Origin: Epiperipatus broadwayi
Lineage: Eukaryota > Onychophora > Udeonychophora > Euonychophora > Peripatidae
Reading direction: 5' to 3'
Assembly: GCA_028023455.1 (NCBI GenBank)
Contig: JAQFVV010006199.1
Location: 5,656,972-5,720,971, forward strand
DNA length: 64,000 bases
Positions 56,231-64,000 of the stretch are shown one piece after another. Every line of letters begins with the position of its first letter. Positions within the stretch are counted from its first letter, which is position 1. The notes beneath the pieces were generated by a model. That model was not told the origin of the DNA. It saw only the letters and a list, made by a program, of their open reading frames with translations, and made no database searches. The translations under genes and the position numbers were made by a program.

Positions 56231-56680
56231 TGTGATGAGAATTTCGGCCTCAGGGTGGCCTTTGAGCATTCCATCATCAGATTTTTAGCCTGGTCAACAT
56301 GGGTGTGACAAGAATCTCAGCCTCAGGATGGCTTTTGAGCATTCCATCATCAGAGTTTCAATTAAATGGACGGTTGAAGAGTTGGAGGGTGGAATGGATT
56401 GAAGCCTGTCCATTAAAGTATGAAGATTGGCTATGTTAATATATATCTGAACATTTATTGCATGTATGTGTAGAGGAGTTGATAATCTGGATCAACTGGT
56501 GATTGCTGGTTTAGCATGAAATACGTGTATTGATGATTATTTATCTTTTCGACATATATGTGTTCAAGTGTGTCAATATTATGAGATAGAGTGGAGAGTG
56601 GTGGGTCGTGTGAAAGTCTGTGCTCATATACCCTATAAATTACATATATTGATACAGGTATATAATAAGCCTGTATTTCA
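56225..56680 (+). repeat. Family F copy (cluster, third)
   Basis: Plus-oriented, starting with a short duplicated segment: GGCCTCAGGGTGGCCTTTGA at about 56,250 and a close copy, CAGCCTCAGGATGGCTTTTG, at about 56,320. It then continues through CATTAAAGTATGAAGATTGG and GGTGATTGCTGGTTTAGCATG to AAAGTCTGTGCTCATATACC. Confidence 0.75.
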
Positions 56681-57914
56681 GTTATTAAAATTATTTATGT
56701 ATGTATTGGTGATAATTTATCTGCCTAAAGGCAAATGAAATAAGTAAGCAACTGAATACTATTTAATGCTTGTTACATAAAATAAGCCTTTATTTTGTTT
56801 TAAAAAATATTTCAAAATAACTGATTATATAATGAGAAATAAAGAAATGAAGGTTCTTACATATAATCCTATAATCAGAAGCTTGCCAGAGTTGTTTTTT
56901 TTTTTAATTATTACTTTTCAGAGGCCACCCAATATAACCGATTAGTCGTATTTAATATTTCCTTTTTTAAAAAAAATATTATTCTAAAGATACAAGAAAT
57001 TACACTAAAGTAAGATAATTGATTGTAATTAAAATAAATTTAATATAATTCAAAGTGCAGTAAACAAAATAAAAAACACGGAGAAAGGAAAGCAACATAC
57101 ATGGGTTATTTATATCAGTAGACAGAGATTTCTAATAGACTGCAATATTGCCACAAATGAATCTTTTTTTGTGCAGTCACTAACATAAATTCCACTAAAT
57201 AGGAATCTATGTGTTGTCTTGCAGTTCCCCGATGCATGTTCTTCTGCCAATGAAGATTCCAAATTTTAATTATTTTCGCAAAATGTTACAAAAAAAAAAC
57301 ACACTCATAGACAATTTTATGTTAAACTTTAAAAAAATCATGACAATGTTTACAACATGTTAATTTTCTATGTTATAATCTATATATGAAAAAATGAATT
57401 AATTAAAGCTTGTGAGTGGAATTTATAAGATATTTATTAACATTTTTTAACTTAACAGGAAATTATAATAGATTTCTTAATATTTTTTAAACTTAATAAG
57501 TAACATATATTTAGTAAAATAATTTTGAGAATAAAACAAACAAATACTTTGACACCCTGAAAAATGATAATTAAAAAAAAAAACTGGCAAGCTTCTAGTT
57601 ATGGGATTATAGGTAATAATGAAAATATAGCAGTTCTAAGCCTTTTACTTTAAAAATCAATAAAAGTGTCTTACATTTTCAAATAAAGATATGTAAAATA
57701 AGATTTGGGCCTGATTTGTAGTTACATTTAGCACAGTTGATAAAAAATGTGTTTCTTGAAATTGTTACAATAAATATTGTATTATCGGAATCTAAACTTC
57801 ACAAATTAGCTACTATGTTAATAGTATGTAAGGTCATAGTTTACATATAAAATGAATTGTAAAGAGTGCTCAGTGATCTGAATAATATAAATTTCAGTCC
57901 TTGGTTATAGTAAT
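56681..57914. other. AT-rich DNA, no gene seen
   Basis: A/T-rich. The ends of a loose inverted similarity (GAAGCTTGCCAGAG...GGCAAGCTTCTAG; AACCCATAATCC/ATGGGATTATAGG type) occur at about 56,870-56,895 and 57,580-57,615 and may bracket a further small element. No coding motif. Confidence 0.45.
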
Positions 57915-58549
57915 TGTTATGTTTGGTCTGGATTACAGACCCAACCTACAAAAATAATACTAAGACAAGTATTACAATTAATATATTTATTATATCTGCA
58001 GATATATACAATACAATATACAGTATATATACAAGAGAATATTTACAATGTTAAATATTGTAGCTTAATGTAAACTCTGGGTTCTGGTTACCGCTATCAG
58101 CTACACCTGATGGCTTGCCTCATGGGTAGGGTGTATGACTCTTTCAGCTGTACAATACAGCTTGCCTTGAGCCTACAGTAGTCTAAACAGCATCTGGTCT
58201 TTGTGGGACTTGCCTAGCTGCATAGATTAAATAGCATAGTGCTATCATTGGTAATACTTGCTGCTGTTCAGGTTAGCAGAACTTCCCTGGGAGAACACGA
58301 AGAGTCTTTTCAGATTAGACAGATGTTCTTCCCTGATTCTCACAAAAGGCTGACTATTTATAGCCAGATCCCTGACCTTATTGAAAATCTTCAGATTCAG
58401 CAAGCATCATTGCTCATTGGCCTATAATAATCATTGGATATGTTTTATCTATACATCAGCCTATTGGCCTGTGATAAACAATGCTTAATCCAATCAGATA
58501 AGGAGACATCTGGAATAGTCCACTTCTGAGAGAAGGGAGAACTATAACA
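57915..58549 (-). repeat. 3' LTR (635 bp)
   Basis: Begins TGTTATG and ends TATAACA, short inverted termini as expected. It is followed on its inner side by a polypurine tract. The same sequence recurs, interrupted, at 60,770-64,000 and, more diverged, at 31,432-34,917. Confidence 0.85.
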
Positions 58550-58566
58550 TCCGTCCCCCTAAATTT
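58550..58566 (-). other. Polypurine tract
   Basis: Minus-strand TTTAGGGGGACGGA directly abuts the 3' LTR, the expected primer for plus-strand DNA synthesis. Its position fixes the element's orientation as minus. Confidence 0.8.
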
Positions 58567-58617
58567 AGACCTACAGGACATAGTCATGCAGGTGTGCTGG
58601 AGGATGACTAATGTGCT

Positions 58618-59586
58618 TCAGTGCTGGTTCTGGTTTGCTGCCATCTTCAGTTTATTGGTCCTCCTTGCTTGCACTGCATGTCTCTGGAGCTTTCTTCCTT
58701 GTGACTGCATCAGTATAATCCAGCCTAAGTTGTTTTCGATGGCAATGATGTTGATATCCATCTCCTGTTTCAACCACAATGGTGTGAGTCCTTTTTGTTG
58801 AATTACAAATTCTGGGATCCATTTAGTGGGTCCTCTATACATCCTGCATAACACTTTAGTCTGCAAAGGTAGTGGTGTTCTGGCAATCCTGGTGTTCCAA
58901 TTTCCCATATCCATTTTTGTTATCAGATTTTTGCTGACTTCTGAGTAATCAGGTTTTAATTTAGTTAATGTTGTGATCTGGTTCACCTTTGTCACTGCAA
59001 TGTCTAAATGACTGAACCAGTCACGGTCTAATATGTTGCTGTAATCACCCGTTTCTACTACCAGTGGTAGGTGTCTAGTTTTGTTAGGCATGGTAATTTT
59101 AACTCTTGTCTGACCCAACATTTTTATTTTTTTATCCTGATAATCTGCTATAGTCCTAGTGCTAGGATGCAGATTATATTTATTATTTTTATTAATGATA
59201 GCTCAAGTCTTTTTTGAAACAATAGACACTGCAGACCCTGTGTCCAGTTCCATTCTCACTGGCATATCGTTAATTATAATACTATGTATAATACCAGACT
59301 GATTGTCCTTAATGTGATTTATACTGGCAATTTCTTTATATTTCTTATAGTTGCCCTTGTTGTTTTTTGGAATGAGTTTTTCTATTTTCATATTGGCTGT
59401 TTGTCTTTTAAAGTTTAAACATGCTGCTCTTATACGACTGACACACTTGCAAAATGAGCACATAGTATGGAGGTGTGGACATTCTGTTTGTGTGTGCATC
59501 AGTTTGTTGCACCTATAACAACATTTAACACATTGTTGTTGTTGTTGAACTAACTGAATGCCTGTCAGACTCAGCCTTCTGTTCAA
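58618..59586 (-). pseudogene. Gag nucleocapsid and protease, fused by deletion to the integrase C-terminus
   Basis: The N-terminal part holds a zinc knuckle, CYRCNKLMHTQTEC (C-X2-C-X4-H-X4-C), and a second one in which the His is replaced by Arg (CSFCKCVSRIRAAC). A retropepsin active site (MELDTGSAVSIV) follows, then after a stop and frame change near 59,200 the protease C-terminal block, LPLVVETGDYSNILDRDWF. The frame then passes, without any reverse transcriptase, to NYRG-type integrase tail sequence (VLCRMYRGPTKWIPEFVI) and ends in a basic tail (RKLQRHAVQARR). The junction lies near 58,960. The protease would process the polyprotein; the missing polymerase and integrase core make the copy non-autonomous. 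Confidence 0.85.
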
Positions 59587-59715
59587 CTTTTTGAGGGATA
59601 AAATTTATTTTTTAATGACCTTGCTTGACACGCTATAGATTCTTCCAGCGTGGCTTGAGCTATTTGAAGTCTATATCCAGCATCATTAATAGTTTGAGTC
59701 TTAAATTATGATTGT

Positions 59716-60123
59716 TCATCTCACAAATGAAACATCATGTAGTACTTCATTTAAGAACTCTTTAAAATCACACATGAGTGCTAATGTCCAGATTCGCATT
59801 GCAAATTCTCTAGCTTTTTCACCCTCCACTTGAATACAGAGATTGAAATAATATCTCTGCATTATTGTTAGTGGTTTGGGGGGAACTGTGAGAATCGCCA
59901 ATGCCTTCTCAAAATTCAAGTTGGCCAGTGTGTCTGACCCAATTTAAGATTTTAAAATATTATATGTCTGTGACCTAATTATAGGCATCAGCATTGCTAA
60001 TTTTATTTCAGAATTTTTGATCTGATTAGCCTGCATATAAAAGATTAGATGCTCTTTGTAGCTTAACCAGTTCTCAGGGAACCATGGGTCAAAAGCTTCC
60101 ATTGAGCCAATTATATTAGCCAT
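59716..60123 (-). pseudogene. Gag capsid region
   Basis: Starts at ATG 60,121-60,123 with MANIIGSMEAFDPWFPENW, then a SYKEHLIFYMQANQI segment. A TAA at 59,944-59,946 breaks the frame, which continues LNFEKALAILTVPPKPLTI, MQRYYFNLCIQVEGEKAREF and LMCDFKEFLNEVLHD. These are hallmark blocks of Gypsy-type capsid (PKP...Ry.Fn...Q..GE...F). After SFVR another stop and frameshift lead into TQTINDAGYRLQIAQATLE in a different frame. Gag would form the cytoplasmic particle. The copy is inactive. Confidence 0.85.
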
Positions 60124-60414
60124 TTTTTTATTTTCTTCTGTTATAATGTGAGAAAAATATTTATTTCGTATATTTGCGAATAACCATTTGATACGGTTAT
60201 TTTTGACAGACTTTTTATTCTGCTAGGGTGAGCTTCTGTCTTTTTTAGAAAGGCTACCATTGAGCCAATTATATTAGCCATTTTTTTATTTTCTTCTGTT
60301 ATAATGTGAGAAAAATATTTATTTCGTATATTTGCGAATAACCATTTGATACGGTTATTTTTGACAGACTTTTTATTCTGCTAGGGTGAGCTTCTGTCTT
60401 TTTTAGAAAGGCTA
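60099..60414. repeat. 158-bp perfect-looking tandem duplication across the gag start
   Basis: Two direct copies, 60,099-60,256 and 60,257-60,414, appear identical. The unit includes the gag ATG and its upstream leader. Because 158 is not a multiple of three, the upstream ATG (60,279-60,281) is out of frame with gag and would open a short upstream ORF. Confidence 0.95.
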
Positions 60415-60470
60415 ATTTTGATTGGTTTATGAACTATCAATCATTTTTGTGATCACTTTATTTTTCCTTC

Positions 60471-60645
60471 CAGAAATAAGTGATTTTGACAATGGCTGTT
60501 TAGTAAATACAACGAATGTCTATGCTTACTTATTCGTGTATTTTACTTTTTATTTTGCCAGAAATAAGTGATTTTAATAATCACTGTTTAGTAAATACAT
60601 ATTCATGTATTTTATTTTACTTGGACAGTATTTAAGTGTGATTTA
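60471..60645. repeat. Diverged ~88-bp repeat in the LTR element leader
   Basis: CAGAAATAAGTGATTTTGAC at 60,471 and CAGAAATAAGTGATTTTAAT at 60,559 begin two related copies that share CTGTTTAGTAAATACA and ATTC.TGTATTTTA. They lie between gag and the primer binding site. Confidence 0.75.
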
Positions 60646-60750
60646 ATAATTACACATTCGTAACTTACAAGTGTCTATATAAGTGCGCACTCACATATTT
60701 ACGTTCCCAAGTTTTTTTCTTTTTCCAGTCGTGGGGGGAAAAAAGTCTTT

Positions 60751-60769
60751 TGTCTGACTGTGCCAAATC
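60751..60769 (-). other. Primer binding site
   Basis: Minus-strand TGGCACAGTCAGACA, four bases inside the 5' LTR. It resembles the complement of a tRNA-Ser 3' end (TGGCGCAG...), with likely C-to-T changes. A similar site adjoins the solitary LTR at 31.4 kb. Confidence 0.6.
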
Positions 60770-63700
60770 TATTATGTTTGGTCTGGATTACAGATTCAAC
60801 CTAGAGAAATAATACTAAGACAAGTATTATAATTAATATATTTATTATATCTACAAATAGGCTAACTTTTAATGATATACTGACTTAACAACTAACTATA
60901 TTTTATGAGCAATGAAGGCTCATGACCTAGCATATTAATTATGAATTTAGTGGGGATCATCTAGTCAAATTGAGCATAATTAATAACTTAATATATTAAC
61001 TTAACTAAAAGAAAGCAATGGTTCGAGAGTTTATATATATATATATATATATATATTTAAGATTTATTAGATTAATAACAAAATAGTCTCATAAGTATTA
61101 TATATATTTAATTCATATTTAACAATAACATGACATTTGCGGCTATGCCAATAATATATAGGTGTGACTTAAGGAATTAGCACTATTGGAATGCATTACT
61201 AAAATACTATTACACCCCCAGAGAGATGAAAAGAGCATTTACTTGATTTAAAAAGAAAATAATTTTACAAGCAGATATTACATTTGCTTATTCCATATTA
61301 TTAATTTGAGTTGTAACTAATTAATGCGCAGGACGGGTAATGAATAATTATATAAATGATAATAAATTTATCACATTGATCCACATAGTGAACTAATGGA
61401 AATATGTCCGTTTAAAGAAATCATCGCATTACGACTTATGGCTATTTCTGGGTGACTAATAATACACTGAAAGGCAGTGCGTGCATGGCAGCAGATTGGG
61501 TGGTCCAATTATGGATCCTGGAGTGTGCTTCATGAATTTTAATAATGAAGTTGACCAATTTCCTCTGCAAACGTAGGCAGGGTCGGCATTGAGATGAAGG
61601 GCGGTCAGCTATGTCTTTATCGGCCTGGATTTTCCAGAGCGATTTCCATATAAAGCATGCACATACAACCAAGTGTGTCCACAGGATGGTTTTACAGCCT
61701 GGTTTCTAGGACATGGAGAATGATGATGGGGCTTGACTTAGCGAATACCTCCATGTGAGGAAGAAGCACGAATATATATAAATGAAGTGGCCTATATGCA
61801 TGCAACGCTTAATAATGCAATACAACTATAGCTTTAAAGACTATCTAAACGTATTTACTGCCCATAAATTGTGAAATACTCAGCATAATGGTATGATTTC
61901 TTCATTAAACAGACATGGATAATAATTCTAATTAAATGTAAAACTAAGGTCTAAAGATTCCACCCCCCCTACATTATGTTACTTAATATTATTCATCACT
62001 TCCCACACATTTAATAAATCTCAATCTTGATTACTAAATGCCCTTATGAAAATATATATATTAATACAAAATAAATGGGTGGAGGTAATAGCTATGATGG
62101 GTTTTACATATATAATATAAATTAATAAGAGTTAGTACATTATTTAGAATGGAAAATATTTATGAAACATATGTCAATCTGTTTTTCTACAGTAAACATA
62201 AAAAATAATTAGTTTGTTTATCTAAAATCGCTAGCACCTGGGCAAATTGAATAAGACTTGTTTTGATTAAGTTATAAGTTAATTACCCAATAATGATGGG
62301 TGAGGAAAATGAAAATAAATTATATGCTAGTGATTTTAGTAATATCATTGGCATTTCTTTTAAAATATAAATACATAAATCTAAATGAAAATTATTTGCC
62401 ACTTGGAAATAATAGAAAAGAAAACATTTTATAAGAGGCTTAATATTGATTAGTTATATAGAGTTATAAGAATTACATATTTTGAAGACATTTAATATAT
62501 ATATATATATATATATACATATTTTGAAGACATTTAATATATATATATATATATATATGATTAGAAATTATAATAAACATTACAGAGAAAACAGGATTTG
62601 GGAATTACAAGCGGTCAAAGTTCTTTTTACCTTGCTATTTGGAAGAGCGATTTTAATACGTGTCAGTCCCTCGGTATTGTTTCACTAGATCTAGGGTAGC
62701 ATTATTATATGGTAGTTAGCATTTCACTTTCACTGGAAAAATATATAAAGTTCATCAGTACAGGATGCAGAGCTTCGCTTATGGGAACAGCATATTAGAA
62801 CAGAGGGAAAAGGCGAAATTTTCCCTATTCATGGCACATTGAGTGAGAATCAAACTGGCGTGGAATATGTATAGCAACATCATAATTTTATGGTCTCCTC
62901 CTTTGTGGATTCAAATCCAGCAGTATATATACTTTTATTTTGAAGATGTAACTTAGCAATTACTGCTGGAACTGAAGTGGTTTAAGCACTTAAGGTTCAT
63001 CTGGAATAATTTCATCAGATACTCTTATCTAGTAAAACTTTTGAAACAATGCAATTCTGTTATCAGTTTCTCAAATGATTGTTTTAAAATAAATCTTATG
63101 ATTTCAAAACAAGCTAGCATGGACAAAATTTCCACTAATGGGTTTATTTTATTATTACAAATTTGTAATCTTTTATTTTATCTAAGGGGATCTTCTGGGT
63201 AATTGTTTTTCGAGAGACTTTTTAACAAGATTGCATCATTTCTGGCTACAAAATTACATATGAAAAAATAATAAGTTTCATATATGATTTTTATATATAA
63301 CATAACTTTACTAATTTATTCGCAATCTCCCACACTGAAATATATATAGATTTATTACTTACGCCCGTATACACATGAAAATATTATTAAATAAAAATAT
63401 TTTTAGATTAAAATACATAAGTGTTTACATGATTTATGTTACAATACTAAGCAAAAGAAATATACTTATTATTAGATATGTATATACGTATGTGAAGGTG
63501 GGTTTGAATATAGTTAGATGGTAGGAGATTGGATGTGGGCTGTGAAACAGAATCTGAGCATCAGATCATCTGTTTCTATACACTATACATATGAAAGAAT
63601 ATTTACAATGTTGAACATTGTAGCTTAACGTAAACTCAGGGTTCTGCCTATCACTTCCCACTACACCTGATGACTTGCCTCACAAGTAGGGTGTATGACT

Positions 63701-64000
63701 CTTCCAGCTGTACAAGACAGCTTGCCTCGAGCTGACAGTAGTCATAGCAGTGTCCGATCTCTGTGGGACTTGCCTAGCTGTGTAGACTAAATAGCATAGT
63801 GCTATCAATGGGAATACTTGCTGCTATTCAGGTTAGTGAAGCTTCCCTGGTAGAACACGAAGAGTTTTCAGGTTAGACAGATGTTCTTCCCTGATTCTCA
63901 CAAAAGGCTGACTATTTATAGCCAGATCCCTGACCTTATTGAAAACCTTCGGATTCAGCAAGCATTGTTGCTTATTGGCCTGTAATGAGCATTGACTATG
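60770..64000 (-). repeat. 5' LTR, split by insert C and cut by the window end
   Basis: Left piece 60,770-60,859 (TATTATGTTTGGTCTGGATT to TATCTACAAATA) and right piece from about 63,577 (TATACACTATACATATGAAAG onward) are colinear with the 3' LTR at 57.9-58.5 kb. About 100 bp of the LTR should lie beyond 64,000. Confidence 0.85.
60860..63576. mobile_element. Insert C: unidentified ~2.72-kb insertion within the 5' LTR
   Basis: Limits come from the interrupted LTR. It contains a GC-richer patch (61,430-61,770), (TA)n at about 61,032-61,055, a C(8) run at 61,961-61,968 and a 42-bp duplication ending in (TA)n (from 62,475 and 62,517, TACATATTTTGAAGACATTT). Right-hand sequence includes GAGTGAGAATCAAACTGGCG and GTGGATTCAAATCCAGCAG. 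No ORF carries a recognisable domain. Similar in size to inserts A and B, but I could not align it with them. Confidence 0.6.

Larger units (their letters stand above)
57915..64000 (-). mobile_element. Gypsy-like LTR retrotransposon (Mag/C-clade-like), internally deleted and with an interrupted 5' LTR
   Basis: In minus orientation: 5' LTR (partly beyond the window), primer binding site, leader, gag, zinc knuckle and protease, a C-terminal integrase remnant, polypurine tract, 3' LTR. The internal region is only about 2.2 kb because reverse transcriptase, RNase H and the integrase core are missing. The two LTRs are roughly 88% identical by eye over the comparable part, so the insertion is not recent. 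The tRNA-Ser-type primer site and the gag/protease style favour the Mag-like group of Gypsy elements; this is an inference. Confidence 0.85.

Noticed and set aside
57225-57275. Possible plus-strand terminal exon after TTGTCTTGCAG
   Set aside because: The acceptor looks good but the open stretch is only about 14 codons (FPDACSSANEDSKF) with no poly(A) signal or other support nearby; too little to call.
57915-64000. Intact endogenous retrovirus
   Set aside because: There is no envelope-like ORF, pol is largely deleted, gag has stops and frameshifts, and the 5' LTR is interrupted; it is a dead Gypsy-like retrotransposon copy.

Overview
This is an AT-rich, gene-poor stretch of a eukaryotic nuclear genome, most likely an invertebrate animal. 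Several things point that way: long A/T tracts, (TA)n microsatellites, non-LTR retrotransposons (an RTE-like family with an ATG-repeat tail, and a LINE with a C-terminal zf-RVT-like motif), a Penelope-like element, a Mag/C-clade-like Gypsy element, hAT transposons and tRNA-derived SINEs. I cannot name the species, and nothing here is bacterial or viral. Nearly all recognisable coding sequence belongs to transposons, and most of it is broken.

Layout. 1.0-3.0 kb: a 5'-truncated LINE with only one internal stop. 3.3-9.3 kb: a 43-bp triplicate, a large foldback (4.6-5.3 kb), a SINE, a decayed Penelope-like reverse transcriptase/GIY-YIG remnant and a perfect-looking hairpin element. 11-16.3 kb: two hAT transposase pseudogenes on the minus strand; the second (13.52-16.27 kb) keeps its terminal inverted repeats and a near-perfect 8-bp target duplication. 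18.5-20.7 kb: a 2.14-kb TGTAAC...GTTACA element between TA-rich flanks. 21.7-26.3 kb: an almost full-length RTE-like element (minus strand) inserted inside a member of a dispersed palindromic repeat family, here called family F. 27.7-30.4 kb: the only part with hints of host genes, namely a possible minus-strand terminal exon, a CpG-richer block followed by a possible plus-strand first exon, and a 67-codon ORF. 31.2-38.5 kb: a nest in which an old RTE copy is split by an LTR, the LTR is split by a 2.8-kb unknown insert, and the RTE is split again by a second 2.8-kb unknown insert. 38.56-40.86 kb: a foldback whose right arm is tandemly amplified as 417-bp units. 41-42 kb: family F. 43.2-46 kb: a diverged ~1.25-kb tandem repeat capped by an RTE fragment. 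46.5-55 kb: mostly featureless AT-rich DNA with small hairpins and a long poly-G tract. 55.5-56.7 kb: three family F copies in alternating orientation. 57.9-64 kb: a Gypsy-like LTR retrotransposon on the minus strand (3' LTR, polypurine tract, internally deleted pol, gag, primer binding site), whose 5' LTR is split by a third ~2.7-kb unknown insert and runs off the window.

The most unusual structures are the foldback-to-tandem-array conversion at 38.6-40.9 kb with its diverged single-copy relative at 4.6-5.3 kb, and the three unidentified inserts of similar size (2.79, 2.76 and 2.72 kb), whose edges are fixed by the repeats they interrupt. Family names come from motifs read by eye; no database search was possible. 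Boundaries given as 'about' are accurate to roughly 10-30 bases.
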